From assembly GCF_030252325.1 (NCBI RefSeq), contig NZ_CP126981.1, positions 434,001-498,000 on the forward strand: a DNA stretch of 64,000 nucleotides, given 5' to 3'. Positions within the stretch are counted from its first letter, which is position 1, and every line of letters starts with the position of its first letter. Position numbers and translations under genes: made by a program. Under the pieces are notes generated by a model. That model was not told the origin of the DNA. It searched no databases and was given only the letters and a program-made list of their open reading frames with translations. The stretch is from Candidatus Mycobacterium wuenschmannii (GTDB lineage Bacteria > Actinomycetota > Actinomycetes > Mycobacteriales > Mycobacteriaceae). Shown here one piece after another: positions 37,614-47,535 of the stretch.

Positions 37614-37711
37614 GCCATCCGTTCTACTCCCCGGGTCTGGACGCTGAGTAGATGGCGTCGACCCGCGGCGCGCATCTTCGGTGCGCTTGCGATCGACGCT
37701 AAGGTGAACGC

Positions 37712-38512
37712 GTGCCGATCCCCACCCCGTACGAAGATCTGCTGCGGCTGGTTCTCGAGCAGGGCACGCCCAAGTCTGACCGCACCGGCACCGGCACCCG
37801 CAGCCTGTTCGGTCATCAGATGCGCTTCGACCTGTCCGACGGGTTCCCGCTGATCACCACCAAGAGGGTGCACCTGAAATCGGTGGTCTACGAGCTGCTC
37901 TGGTTCCTGCGCGGCGACTCCAACGTCGGCTGGCTGCAGGAGCACGGCGTCTCGATTTGGGACGAATGGGCAGGCGACACAGGCGATCTCGGACCGGTGT
38001 ACGGCGTGCAGTGGCGCTCGTGGCCCACACCGTCGGGCGACCACGTCGACCAGATCACCGCGGCACTGAACCTGCTCAAAACCGACCCGGATTCGCGACG
38101 CATCATCGTGTCGGCCTGGAATGTCGGCGAGATTCCGCAGATGGCGCTGGCGCCGTGTCATGCGCTGTTCCAGTTCTACGTGGCCGACGGCAAGCTCAGC
38201 TGCCAGCTCTACCAACGTAGCGCGGACCTGTTCCTCGGCGTGCCGTTCAACATCGCCAGCTACGCGCTGCTGACCCACATGATGGCCGCGCAGGCCGGCT
38301 TGGGCGTCGGTGACTTCGTGTGGACCGGCGGCGACTGCCACATCTACGACAACCACGTCGAGCAGGTCACCGAGCAGTTGACCCGCGACGCGCGGCCGTA
38401 CCCCAAGTTGGTTCTGGCGCAGCGCGATTCGATCTTCGACTACACCTACGACGATATCGTCGTCGAGGACTATCACCCGCATCCGGCGATCAAAGCGCCC
38501 GTCGCTGTATGA
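37712..38512 (+). CDS. thyA: Thymidylate synthase ThyA
   Basis: Makes dTMP from dUMP with methylene-tetrahydrofolate as carbon donor and reductant, yielding dihydrofolate. 266 residues with catalytic Cys149 ([10 protein letters not shown]), the dUMP-binding [21 protein letters not shown] and the N-terminal [11 protein letters not shown] loop. The GTG start at 37712 is six bases after TAAGGT (37700-37705), consistent with a leaderless mRNA. It overlaps dfrA by four bases so that its by-product dihydrofolate is handled by the next gene product. Confidence 0.98.
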   Translation: MPIPTPYEDLLRLVLEQGTPKSDRTGTGTRSLFGHQMRFDLSDGFPLITTKRVHLKSVVYELLWFLRGDSNVGWLQEHGVSIWDEWAGDTGDLGPVYGVQWRSWPTPSGDHVDQITAALNLLKTDPDSRRIIVSAWNVGEIPQMALAPCHALFQFYVADGKLSCQLYQRSADLFLGVPFNIASYALLTHMMAAQAGLGVGDFVWTGGDCHIYDNHVEQVTEQLTRDARPYPKLVLAQRDSIFDYTYDDIVVEDYHPHPAIKAPVAV

Positions 38513-38994
38513 CTGACCTCGGTCTGATCTGGGCGCAGTCGACGTCCGGCGTCATCGGGCGCGACGGCGATATCCCGTGGCAGGTGCCCGAGGACCTGAT
38601 CCGCTTCAAGGAACTCACCGTCGGCCACACCGTGGTGATGGGACGCCGTACCTGGGACTCGCTGCCGCCGCGGTTCCGGCCGCTCCCGGGACGCAGAAAT
38701 GTCGTTGTGACTCGCCAGACTGACTTCATGGCAGACGGCGCGACGGTGGTCCATGGCCTCGACGAGGCGCTGACCGATCCCGACACCTGGGTGATCGGCG
38801 GCGGTGAGATCTACGCGCTGGCGCTGCCGCAGGCCCGCCGGTGCGAGGTCACCGAAATCGATATCGACCTGCCCCGCGATGACGGTGATGCCGTGGCCCC
38901 CGTGCTCGACGAGGAATGGGTCGGCACGCCGGGTGACTGGCAGACCAGCCGCGCGGGCGTGCGATACCGGTTTCACAGCTACCGCCGCGCGTGA
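38509..38994 (+). CDS. dfrA: Dihydrofolate reductase
   Basis: NADPH-dependent reduction of dihydrofolate to tetrahydrofolate, regenerating the ThyA cofactor. 161 residues, near the M. tuberculosis length of 159. The active-site acid is Asp29 in [11 protein letters not shown]; the nucleotide-binding motifs are [10 protein letters not shown] and [11 protein letters not shown] junction with thyA. Target of antifolates. Ordinary gene. Confidence 0.97.
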   Translation: MTDLGLIWAQSTSGVIGRDGDIPWQVPEDLIRFKELTVGHTVVMGRRTWDSLPPRFRPLPGRRNVVVTRQTDFMADGATVVHGLDEALTDPDTWVIGGGEIYALALPQARRCEVTEIDIDLPRDDGDAVAPVLDEEWVGTPGDWQTSRAGVRYRFHSYRRA

Positions 38995-39043
38995 CGCGCG
39001 CCGACGACGATGCAGAGCGTCGCGATGAGGGGGAGCGGCGCAG

Positions 39044-40261
39044 ATGACTCTGCTGAAGGCTTCGCAGGCGCGGCGAATCGCCGTGGCCGCGCAGGGTTTC
39101 GTCGAGGCCAAACCCAACGGGACCGTCACCCGGGCGCACGTGCGCCGCTTGATCACTCGGATTCAGGTGCTGCAACTCGACTCGGTGTCGGTCGCGGTGC
39201 GAGCGCACTATGCGCCGGTGTTCAGTCGTCTCGGGCCCTACGACCGGGATGTGCTGGACCGGGCCGCGTGGGCGCACAGCGCGCGTTCGCCGCGGCTGCT
39301 CGTCGAGTACTGGGCCCACGAGGCCGCGCTGATGGCCGTCGACGACTGGCCGTTGATGCGCTGGCGGATGGGACACTACCGGCACGGCCGCTGGGGCACC
39401 CACATCGTGAAGGCCAATCCGAAGCTCGCCGACAGGATCGTGGCCGCCGTCGCCGAACTCGGACCCAGTACGGCGGGACAGATCGAGGCGCACCTGGCGA
39501 CCGCTCCGCGCGGTCCGCGGGGCGACTGGTGGGGGAGTCGCAGCGACACCAAATGGGTTGCCGAGGCGCTGTTCGCCGCCGGCACGCTGACCACCTCGAC
39601 CCGGGTCGGGTTTGCGCGGCACTACGACCTGGCCGAGCGGGTGTTGCCGCCCGAGGTGCTGGCCCGCCACGTCTACGAAGACGAGGCGGTGCGGGAGTTG
39701 ATGCTGCGAGCCGCGAGGGCGCTGGGGATCGCCACCGAGCCCGACCTCCGCGACTACTTCCGGCTGTCGCCGAGCCAGTCGAAACCGGCGCTCGCCCGGT
39801 TGGTCGCCGACGGGCAGCTGGAGCCGGTCGAGGTGGACGGCTGGTCTTTACCCGCGTATCTCGCTGCGGGACAGACGATTCCGCGGCGTGACCGCGGCAC
39901 GGCGCTGTTGTGTCCGTTCGATCCGCTCATCTTTTTTCGCCCGCGGGTCGAGCGACTGTTCGACTTCCACTACCGCATCGAGATTTACACGCCCGCGAGC
40001 AAGCGGCAGTACGGCTACTACGTGTGGCCGTTCCTGCTCGACGGCGAATTGGTCGGGCGCGTCGACCTCAAGGCCGACCGGTCTGCCGATGCCCTGCATG
40101 TGGTGGGGGCGTTCGCCGAGGAGGGCCAGGCGCCGGCGCGGGTCGCCGAGGCGTTGGCCGGCGAGTTGCGGACTATGGCGGGCTGGTTGGGGCTGTCCGA
40201 TGTGACAGTCGGCAGGCGTGGCGATCTCGCCGGTGCGTTGCGGAGCGCTCAGGGCAGGTAG
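39044..40261 (+). CDS. AlkX/YcaQ-type winged-helix DNA glycosylase
   Basis: A 405-residue protein of the HTH_42/YcaQ (AlkZ-like) family. The catalytic segment VLQLDSVSV has Gln44-Leu-Asp46, the Q-x-D form typical of YcaQ/AlkX enzymes, which unhook interstrand crosslinks or remove alkylated bases, rather than the Q-x-Q of AlkZ. Three winged-helix repeats and a C-terminal beta domain (PFDPLIFFRPRVERLFDFHYRIEIY region) are in order. A GGGGGAG ribosome site precedes the ATG. No partner gene is evident. Confidence 0.88.
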   Translation: MTLLKASQARRIAVAAQGFVEAKPNGTVTRAHVRRLITRIQVLQLDSVSVAVRAHYAPVFSRLGPYDRDVLDRAAWAHSARSPRLLVEYWAHEAALMAVDDWPLMRWRMGHYRHGRWGTHIVKANPKLADRIVAAVAELGPSTAGQIEAHLATAPRGPRGDWWGSRSDTKWVAEALFAAGTLTTSTRVGFARHYDLAERVLPPEVLARHVYEDEAVRELMLRAARALGIATEPDLRDYFRLSPSQSKPALARLVADGQLEPVEVDGWSLPAYLAAGQTIPRRDRGTALLCPFDPLIFFRPRVERLFDFHYRIEIYTPASKRQYGYYVWPFLLDGELVGRVDLKADRSADALHVVGAFAEEGQAPARVAEALAGELRTMAGWLGLSDVTVGRRGDLAGALRSAQGR

Positions 40262-42324
40262 AGCCCGCGGATGCGGTGGAAGCGGTGACGACCCAGTAGC
40301 GCGTTGGCCGCGATGAGGCCCGACATCACGGCGGCTTCGATGCAACCGGCGTTCATCGCGCAATCCGTCCAGTCACCGGCCAGAACCAGGTTGTCGTAGC
40401 CACTTTCGTCGGGCCGTAGGCGGTATCGCTCGGTGCCGGGTACGGACTGCACGTAGCGGTCCGATGGGTCGACGTTCACGCTCATGTGTTGGGTGTCGAG
40501 GGCGTCGCGGCCTCGTTCGCCGTTCACGCCGCTGAGTAGATGCCAGTCGAATCCGTTGTCGGTGACCGCGTTTGGGAAGAACGGCTGCAGATTCCGGTCG
40601 ACGAAATCAGCCGCCTGGCTGGCGACCTGCTGTCGGTATCGCAGCAGATATGCCGGGCCCGACTCCTCGGTCGGCCACGTGGCGTTGAGGGTGCCGCAGA
40701 AATACGCGACGGTCCCAGGCCGGTCATCGTCGGGCCAGCCTTCACTCCACAAGGTCTGCGGCATCGACGCCCACGTCTCGAACGGGCGCAGATAGGCGCT
40801 GATCGTGACGGCTGGTTCATGCCAGCCCAGGGTGGGTTCGTCTGGGCGAAGCCACATTTGAAATGCCTGGGTGGCGACGGTCCGCACCCGGGAGGTCATG
40901 TCCTGCCAGTCGATCCGATCCTCGATCAGCTCACCGGCCACGATCGGCAGCATGCCGACCGAGACCGCGAGCACCACATGGTCGAAATCGATGCCTCGAC
41001 GCAGCACCAGCGTTTCGGCGTCCGCGCGGTCGGACCAGTGCGTCTCCAACGAATGCCAGCCACCGCTGGGCAGCTGGTCGTCGGCGAGTTGATCGGTCAA
41101 CGGGGTGCTCGGGAACACCGGCAGGCCACGAACTCTCGTCAGGGGCTCGTACGTGGTCCGATCGTCGGCGAGCCGTACCTGTCGGCCCATCGTGATCGAG
41201 TCGATCGACAGCCGCTGTTCGTCGAGATGCAGCGCGTCGAGGCGGTGAAAGAATTCGAACTCGACCCCGCGCTTTTTCAGCGCCTGGTAGATCGGGGCGA
41301 TCACGATATCGCCCATCCCGGCCGTCATCTTCCAGAAGATCGCCCCCTTGTACTGGAACAGCGCCAGTGCGGTGAGGAAGATCGCCTGTCCCGCACCGAA
41401 AGACGGTCGCTGCGGGTCGGCATCCTCGTACGCGAAAACCAGGTCGTACAGGCCGCGCACCAACGCGAAATCCAACACGTCGGGATGGGCGCCGTGGCGT
41501 AGTAGCCACGCGTTGTAGTCCTCGTCGTTGATGGCGCGGAAGCCGCGCGGATCCGTCACCAGGTTGTCGGCGAGGATCCCGCGAATGACCGCCACCATCA
41601 TCGACAGCAGCTGCCACGACCGTCGATGGTCGGGACGTCGGTCGTAGTCGAGGGCTTCCCGGACCGCAGCGACCGCGTCGTCGATCACCCGCCCCAGCCC
41701 CGGTGTCCCGGAGTCGGGATCGGTCAGCGCCACCAGAGCGGCCATCGCCGCGCATTGGACGGCGTCGACCCAGCGCGACACGGGCGACGGTTCGGGGGAG
41801 GTGGACAGCTCGAGCCCGGCAGGTGCCGCGCTGCGCTGTGATTCGGCGAAGTCACGTACCAGGCGAATGGCGCGCCGGGTGAATTCGAAGACCGTCATCT
41901 CGCGCCCGGTGGCGTCCGGTTCGCCGGGCAGTCCGTCGTTGCGGGTGAAGGTTCCCAGCCACATCAACCAGTCGCTGTTGAATCGATCGGCCAATCCCAG
42001 ATTGTCACCTGGGATCAGGGCCTGATCCCAGGTCTGGATCGGCGACCTCGGATCGGTTGTGGCGCGGTCGATCTCGGCGTAGCACTCGCGTAGTATCCCG
42101 AAGGCGTTCTCGCAGTAGCCCAGCCAGATGTGCAGTCCGTGTTCTTCGATCCGACCATTGGGGCCGCGGCTGGACGCTCCCTTGCCGCCGAGTCGCCAGC
42201 CTCGTTGATAGACGGTGATGGAGTCGAATCGGTTGCGCCAGCCCGGTTCGCTCAGGCGCCATGCCGCGCTCAGACCGGCCATCCCGCCGCCGACGATCGC
42301 GACCTTGCCGCCGGGGCGGCTCAC
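40249..42324 (-). CDS. Large FAD-dependent oxidoreductase, carotenoid-desaturase-like
   Basis: 691 residues, larger than ordinary phytoene-desaturase relatives (about 500). N-terminal dinucleotide motif VAIVGGGMAGLSAAW, then YQRGWRLGGKGASS, and the C-terminal flavin motif VLAGDWTDCAMNAGCIEAAVMSGL. This combination marks the carotenoid desaturase/hydroxysqualene dehydroxylase/amine-oxidase superfamily. The insert around residues 130-330 is unlike standard members. Last gene of a four-gene operon; ATGA overlap with the cyclase gene. A prenyl-derived hydrophobic substrate is plausible given the nearby polyprenyl synthase. Confidence 0.82.
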   Translation of the reverse strand: MSRPGGKVAIVGGGMAGLSAAWRLSEPGWRNRFDSITVYQRGWRLGGKGASSRGPNGRIEEHGLHIWLGYCENAFGILRECYAEIDRATTDPRSPIQTWDQALIPGDNLGLADRFNSDWLMWLGTFTRNDGLPGEPDATGREMTVFEFTRRAIRLVRDFAESQRSAAPAGLELSTSPEPSPVSRWVDAVQCAAMAALVALTDPDSGTPGLGRVIDDAVAAVREALDYDRRPDHRRSWQLLSMMVAVIRGILADNLVTDPRGFRAINDEDYNAWLLRHGAHPDVLDFALVRGLYDLVFAYEDADPQRPSFGAGQAIFLTALALFQYKGAIFWKMTAGMGDIVIAPIYQALKKRGVEFEFFHRLDALHLDEQRLSIDSITMGRQVRLADDRTTYEPLTRVRGLPVFPSTPLTDQLADDQLPSGGWHSLETHWSDRADAETLVLRRGIDFDHVVLAVSVGMLPIVAGELIEDRIDWQDMTSRVRTVATQAFQMWLRPDEPTLGWHEPAVTISAYLRPFETWASMPQTLWSEGWPDDDRPGTVAYFCGTLNATWPTEESGPAYLLRYRQQVASQAADFVDRNLQPFFPNAVTDNGFDWHLLSGVNGERGRDALDTQHMSVNVDPSDRYVQSVPGTERYRLRPDESGYDNLVLAGDWTDCAMNAGCIEAAVMSGLIAANALLGRHRFHRIRGLYLP

Positions 42325-45300
42325 CCGAGCAGGGTCCTGGCTCGGACCAGATCGGGCCAGTCGCTGTCGCCGGGGAATCGGCTGACGGTGTCGGCCAGGA
42401 CGGCTTCCGAGGGATCGCCGTGCAGCTCGAACGTGTCTATCGCGGACCGTAATTCGAAGATGGACGCGTTCTGCCGCCGGGCGGTGTCCACGGCCGCTTG
42501 CAGGTCTGCATCACGCGCGGCGGCGTCGGCAGCGACCCGGGCCCGCAGGCGCAACAGCTCCGCCCGGTAGAAGTTCACGCCGGTTTCCTCGCCCAATTGC
42601 AGGGCAATGTCCAGTCGCTCGCGGGCCTCACCGAATTTGCCTGCCGCGGTGAGCAACTGCGCGAGCACCGCATCGTAGAACGACACGAACAGCGTTGCCT
42701 CGGCGGCGCGCCAGCTCTGCACGGTGACCAGCATCATCGCGATGTAGCCCCCGAGCTCCGCCGGGTCGTGCCGGCCCGCCGCGAGCGCGGACAGCCCGTT
42801 GATGGCGACCTCTTGTGCGCTTGCCATCAAGAACCAGAAGTCGAAACCATGCCGCTTGGCGTCTGCTTTCAGATGCGAGGCGATCTCGGCGGCGGCAGCG
42901 AGTTGGTGCGACTCGATCCGCACCCAGATTTCATAGCAGCGTTCGTAGGCGAGGCTGAACGGTCCCTGCGGGAAGCTGAGGTCGTTCGCGCGACGCACGG
43001 CTTGACCGAGTTGCACCTCGGCGCCGCGTAGCTCGCCCTGCACGAACCGCGCGAGCCCGAGATGGGTGTGCATCGACGCGACGGGTTCGTTGGGGACGAA
43101 CCACGTTGGATCCGATACGGGACGGGCGAGGCTGTCTGCACCGGATATGCTCTCTTCCAACAGCTCTCGTGCCTCGTCGAAGTCGCCGCCGTACCAGGCC
43201 ACCATGCCATATGCGGTGTTGTTCAAGCGCCAGAACCAGTGCCGGTCGGTGGGTACCTGGCGACGAATGGAATCCGAGACCTGAATCGTTCGTCGCAGGT
43301 CGCCGCGCGGCAGGTAGTAGGCCCACAGCGCGGTCAGCGTCGCGACCAGATCGGACTCTCGAAGATCGGTGCCGGCGAGTTCCAGGCAGCGCTCGAAGTC
43401 CACCGCCGCCTGCGAGCTTGCGGTTCCTTCTGCAGCCGACGCCAGGAATCCTCGGCGGAGTCGAAGCCGGACCTCGCGGCGATCCCGCGCCGATCCGGGT
43501 GCGGCGCGTGCTACCTGTGCGATGGCGCGGGTCAGGCAAGCGCGGGCTTCGTCGAGCGCACCGCGCCGCCGGGCGTCTGTAGCCGCCTGTTGGAAAGCGT
43601 TGGCGGACTCGTCGAATCGCTCGGCTTGCTCGTAGTGCAGGGCGACGAGGTGCCAGTCGGGGTGATCGGAATCGCCGACCAGCGCGTCCGCCACCCGGCT
43701 GTGCAGAATGCGCTGGACGCTGGGTGGCGGCAACTCGTAGGCGACTTCCCGGAGCAGCTGGTGGCGAAATCGCCAACTGTGCATCGTCGTCGGCTCGAAC
43801 ACCAGCGCGGTCTCGAGATCGCGGATGGCGTCGTCGAAATCAGATTCCGTCATGTCGAGAACCGTTCGCAGGATCGCCCGGTCGAATTCTCGCCCGATCG
43901 TCGCCGCCGCCTCGACGACCTGAATGGTGATGTCGCTGGCGCGAAGTCGAGCGAACAGCGGTTCGTAGAGGGCGTCCGGCACCCGCGCCCACCGGGCTCC
44001 GTCGCTGGGCTGCTCGTGCAGCTTGGTGACGATCTCTTCGATGTAGAGCGGTACCCCGTCGCAGCGGTGCTGCACTTCGGCCCGCTCGTCGGCCGACAGC
44101 GTGGGATCGAGCGCCGTGATCAGCTCGTCGGTCTCCGTCGCCGTCAGCGGTGAAAGCCGAAAAGTCTTAATTCCGGTGATGTTCGGCAGTGAATCGGCGT
44201 CGCGTCCGGTCAGGACGACGAACATCCGGCCGGTATCGATTCGCAGCAGCGACTCGACGACCTCGAGCGTGGATGGATCGAACCACTGGAGATCCTCGGC
44301 CAAGATCACGGCAGGACTCTCGCCGACGATGGCGCTGAAGTAATGCAGGATCGCCTTGGCGATCAGCCGCGAAAGTTTGGCGCCCTCGGCGCGCACCGGT
44401 TCGTAACCGTGATCCGTCGAGATCCCCAACACCAAAGCCAGCAGCGGGACCGCTGATTCCGGCTCGAAACCGTGCGCGCGCACCTGTTCGTCCAGCAGGC
44501 GCAGCCGCTCGGTCTGCTCGGTGGTCCGGTCGATTCCGCATCGCTGCTCGAGCATGGCCCGAATCGGATACAGGCCGACATCACCGTGAAACGGCGACCC
44601 GATCAGCGCCAGCACCGGGTTGCCCGACTGCTCGGCAATGTCGGCGGCCACGGTGGCCAATCGACTCTTGCCGACGCCGGCTTCACCGATGAAACCGACG
44701 CCGGGCGTGGTCAAAGTGCCTTGCGCGGCCAATTCCCAACTGGCCTGCAGGTATTCGAGCTCCTTCTGGCGGCCGACCAGCGGACCGAGTGGGATCCGGG
44801 TCCAGCTGATGCGTTCACCGTGGACGAGGTGATGCTCGACTGGCTCGTCGATGCCCTTGACCGTCTGCGGGGGCTTGGCCTCGAGCTCGAAATACGCGCG
44901 CGCCAGCGGTGCGATCGATCCAGAGACGACCACGCAACCCGGAGGTGCCAGCCCCGAGACGCGCGAGGCGAGGTTGGCGCCGAGCCCGTAGACGTCGTCC
45001 TGCTCGACGTCGAGATAGACCACACCCCGGTGGATTCCGGCGCGCACCGAAATGTCGAAGTCGAACCGCGCTCGCACCTGCGCGCTGAGCCGGGCGACCT
45101 CCCGGCTGATGTCCAGGCCGGCCTGAACGGCGCGGCGCACGTCGTTCTCGTGGGCCTTGGGATGGCCGAACACGGCGAGGAGTCCGTCGCCCTTGGTGGA
45201 GAAGACATGGCCCTCGTATCGGTTCACGATGTCGTTGACCTGCTGACGGTAACGTCCGATGACGGTACGGTAGATCTCCGGCTCGATACGCGTCGACAAC

Positions 45301-45524
45301 GCGGTCGAATCGACGACATCGGCGAAAAGTATTGTCAAGCGCCGTAATTCGCCGGTGCCGGCGGCCGGGGTCGCGAGCAGATCCTCCGCTTCCAGGTTGC
45401 CGCTGTCGACGGCCAGCACCTGTTGCGCCAGCGCGCTGGCGGTGGCGCGGTCACCACTGTTGATTGCCTGTACGGCACGGTCGAGCAGATCGTCGATCGT
45501 GCGCGGCGGTCCGGGCGTGCTCAC
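42321..45524 (-). CDS. Class III cyclase-domain / AAA-type ATPase signalling protein
   Basis: 1067 residues. After a short helical region, the class III nucleotide cyclase domain is about residues 60-235: metal Asp69 (FADVVDST) and Asp113 (KGDGLLAVFG), with Asn184 and Arg188 in GANLASRV. The position of the usual adenine-selecting Lys is Ser109, while Asp177 is kept. An ATPase domain begins about residue 245: Walker A GEAGVGKS at 280-287 and Walker B VILAEDLQWFD. The long C-terminal half is TPR-like. No HTH seen. GTG start overlaps the upstream stop (GTGA). Confidence 0.88.
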   Translation of the reverse strand: MSTPGPPRTIDDLLDRAVQAINSGDRATASALAQQVLAVDSGNLEAEDLLATPAAGTGELRRLTILFADVVDSTALSTRIEPEIYRTVIGRYRQQVNDIVNRYEGHVFSTKGDGLLAVFGHPKAHENDVRRAVQAGLDISREVARLSAQVRARFDFDISVRAGIHRGVVYLDVEQDDVYGLGANLASRVSGLAPPGCVVVSGSIAPLARAYFELEAKPPQTVKGIDEPVEHHLVHGERISWTRIPLGPLVGRQKELEYLQASWELAAQGTLTTPGVGFIGEAGVGKSRLATVAADIAEQSGNPVLALIGSPFHGDVGLYPIRAMLEQRCGIDRTTEQTERLRLLDEQVRAHGFEPESAVPLLALVLGISTDHGYEPVRAEGAKLSRLIAKAILHYFSAIVGESPAVILAEDLQWFDPSTLEVVESLLRIDTGRMFVVLTGRDADSLPNITGIKTFRLSPLTATETDELITALDPTLSADERAEVQHRCDGVPLYIEEIVTKLHEQPSDGARWARVPDALYEPLFARLRASDITIQVVEAAATIGREFDRAILRTVLDMTESDFDDAIRDLETALVFEPTTMHSWRFRHQLLREVAYELPPPSVQRILHSRVADALVGDSDHPDWHLVALHYEQAERFDESANAFQQAATDARRRGALDEARACLTRAIAQVARAAPGSARDRREVRLRLRRGFLASAAEGTASSQAAVDFERCLELAGTDLRESDLVATLTALWAYYLPRGDLRRTIQVSDSIRRQVPTDRHWFWRLNNTAYGMVAWYGGDFDEARELLEESISGADSLARPVSDPTWFVPNEPVASMHTHLGLARFVQGELRGAEVQLGQAVRRANDLSFPQGPFSLAYERCYEIWVRIESHQLAAAAEIASHLKADAKRHGFDFWFLMASAQEVAINGLSALAAGRHDPAELGGYIAMMLVTVQSWRAAEATLFVSFYDAVLAQLLTAAGKFGEARERLDIALQLGEETGVNFYRAELLRLRARVAADAAARDADLQAAVDTARRQNASIFELRSAIDTFELHGDPSEAVLADTVSRFPGDSDWPDLVRARTLLG

Positions 45525-46018
45525 AGGTCGATGACGACGTCTTTTTCGACGGATTGTGAAGTATCGCAGCCGATTTGGGTCATCCGGATCCGACCGCGAT
45601 ACGTTCCGCTGCGCAGGTTCGGCCAATTAACGCCCAGCCGGAACGACGTGGCGTGCACGCGGACCACTCCCGGTACGAAGAAGATCGAGTTACCGGGGAT
45701 AACGCACGACGGCGCACCGTCTTGGGCGAACGGAGCGGCAACCGACAGCGCCCGCTGATACTGACCGTCCGGCTCGACGTCGATGAAGTCGGAGAGGTCA
45801 CGCGGATCGGCCGTGCCCGCCGGGCAGGGGATTTGGGGCATCTCGAGGCCGGTGGTCAGGGTGAGGTTGACAAGCTGCTGCGACGCCTTGGCCCACTTCT
45901 CGGTGGTGAACGTCTCGTCGTTGATCTGCGTATTGATCTGCAGCACAATCTCGCCCGCCTGGTTAACGAAGCGGCGCGCCGCCTCGGCCCACTGAGTGAT
46001 GAGTGACGAGGTGGTCAT
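45521..46018 (-). CDS. Small protein, helical N-terminus plus Ig-like tail
   Basis: 165 residues, unknown family. The N-terminal 45 residues are helical (LITQWAEAARRFVNQAG). The C-terminal part looks like a beta-sandwich, ending in SGTYRGRIRMTQ and KDVVIDL. This G-x-Y-R-G edge matches the end of the protein at 47536-48204 (PGVYRGTLLAS), so the two are probably distant relatives sharing an immunoglobulin-like fold. No signal peptide. ATGA overlap with the gene before and GTGA with the one after; a structural or scaffold subunit is possible. Confidence 0.7.
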   Translation of the reverse strand: MTTSSLITQWAEAARRFVNQAGEIVLQINTQINDETFTTEKWAKASQQLVNLTLTTGLEMPQIPCPAGTADPRDLSDFIDVEPDGQYQRALSVAAPFAQDGAPSCVIPGNSIFFVPGVVRVHATSFRLGVNWPNLRSGTYRGRIRMTQIGCDTSQSVEKDVVIDL

Positions 46019-47418
46019 GCGTTCTTCCCCTGCGCCGGGTCGCGTAACCGTTCGAGGAAACGCCACGGGTCGACGGCCAGACGCACCGCCAGATCGGTGC
46101 TGTATGCGATCGTCTCCTCGATGGGTACTTGTCCGGCTGCCCATTTGGCGGCGATGGCCGCGCTCTTGGTGGACATGTCGTCGATGCATTCGTTCGCCAT
46201 CTCGATGGCGATCTGCACGGCGCGCCTGCTCGGGTCCGGCGGCTGGTCCGGTTGCCCCGGTCGATCAGCCGGCCCGTCGTGCGGCGGCTGCGCGGACGGC
46301 ATCCAGTCGGTCCATCCGTGGGTGTCTTTCGCCCGCTTCTCGACCCCGCCGAGCAGCATGTCCATGCCTTCGTAGCCATAGCCCATCGAGCACGCGAAGA
46401 TCGCTCCGGCAATCCACGAGACATCGCGGAAGGCAACAACTTTGCGGGTTCGTACGTGCACGCCCGGAACATTCGCGTCGCCGCTTGTCGACGTCATCCG
46501 GATGAAGCCCTCGTCGACGACCACCCGGCCGTCGCCCTTGCCATCGTCGGCCGGGGCGTCGTCGAGCGCGTAGTTCAGATAGGCCGTCAGCGTGGACTCG
46601 TTGTCCTGCGGGCCTTTCCAGTACTTCAGCGGCGTCACCATCTGGGGGGTGCCCGCGATGGCGCAGGTCGTGCTGACGTGTTCCAGCACTCTGCTCCAGC
46701 CATCGACCCTGGCCGACTTTGCCTCCATGGCGCAGAAGAACGACAGACATTTGGCCCAGTTCAGCGGGTCGATGACATTCTTGAGCTCAGTCAGCGACGC
46801 CGCTGCGCTGTCGAATTCCGTTGTCAGCACAGCACTCAAGTGCCCTTGCACCCACTTGGCTTTGAGATCGCACAGGGGCACGTCCGCAACCCCGCTGTCG
46901 ATGAGGTTCTGACCCGTGGCCGACCGCATGACGGCCGGCCAGTCGTCGCGCCGGCGGAACGTCTCGCGTAGCAGGGCGAGTAGGTCGGCATTGGAAGTCA
47001 GGTCCGGGCTGACGACAGCGAGTGTGCTTGCGAACTGGTCGCCCCACTCGTCGGAGTCCTGATACATCGGGAGTTGGCTGAGCGCACCGATCGCATACGT
47101 CATCCTCGACAACTGAACGGGGCTCAGCGAACCAGAACCGGCGTCTTCACCGGGATAAGTCCTGCGGTCCTGCAGAACGGTGAGCGCGTCGCTCAGTTCG
47201 AGGGATGGGGGTGCCGAATGGACGCCGCGCGGCGGTTGCCGGCCGAGGAAACCCAGCAGTTCGTCGTACCAGCCGGCGTTGGGTCCGGTGCTGCCGGGCA
47301 GGTACCGCTCGACGATCTCCTCGACGCCGGGCCCGGCGTTGCTCGTGACGGCCCGATCGAGGGCGCCGTACAGCGCCAGTAAGGCCTGGTTGACCGTTGC
47401 GACGTCGGTAGTAGTCAA
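46015..47418 (-). CDS. Unknown 467-residue protein, first gene of the leftward operon
   Basis: I do not recognise the family. Starts at TTG 47418 with a GGAGGT ribosome site just upstream. The N-terminal half is helical and leucine-rich; the middle contains LKNVIDPLNWAKCLSFFCAM and TPLKYWKGP, and the C-terminal half has a FRDVSWIAGAIFACSMGYGYEGMD stretch with a short hydrophobic segment, then a Pro-rich linker and an Ala-rich helical tail. The middle could be a START/SRPBCC-like lipid-binding fold, which is only an impression. Coupled to three further genes by four-base overlaps. Confidence 0.7.
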   Translation of the reverse strand: MTTTDVATVNQALLALYGALDRAVTSNAGPGVEEIVERYLPGSTGPNAGWYDELLGFLGRQPPRGVHSAPPSLELSDALTVLQDRRTYPGEDAGSGSLSPVQLSRMTYAIGALSQLPMYQDSDEWGDQFASTLAVVSPDLTSNADLLALLRETFRRRDDWPAVMRSATGQNLIDSGVADVPLCDLKAKWVQGHLSAVLTTEFDSAAASLTELKNVIDPLNWAKCLSFFCAMEAKSARVDGWSRVLEHVSTTCAIAGTPQMVTPLKYWKGPQDNESTLTAYLNYALDDAPADDGKGDGRVVVDEGFIRMTSTSGDANVPGVHVRTRKVVAFRDVSWIAGAIFACSMGYGYEGMDMLLGGVEKRAKDTHGWTDWMPSAQPPHDGPADRPGQPDQPPDPSRRAVQIAIEMANECIDDMSTKSAAIAAKWAAGQVPIEETIAYSTDLAVRLAVDPWRFLERLRDPAQGKNA

Positions 47419-47535
47419 TGAGACCTCCGGTACCGGTTTGCCCAGGTAGCATACCGTCGCACCGCTCGATTTACACGGTTAACTCAGATGAATTGTTGTT
47501 TGCCGACGTACGGCCGAAACCCGCAGGAGGAATCG
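47419..47535. promoter_or_regulatory. Divergent promoter region of the prenyl-linked cluster
   Basis: A 117-base gap feeding both operons. Minus strand: TATGCT (47448-47453) is a fair -10 about 30 bases before the TTG start at 47418. Plus strand: TTTACA (47470-47475) is -35-like, but no good -10 follows at normal distance. Both first genes use TTG preceded by strong ribosome sites (GGAGGT at left, AGGAGG 47525-47530 at right). Confidence 0.4.

Noticed and set aside
47488..47535. ATG at 47488 as start of the Ig-like protein
   Set aside because: No ribosome site precedes it and it would place the strong AGGAGG inside the gene, whereas TTG 47536 is correctly spaced from that site.
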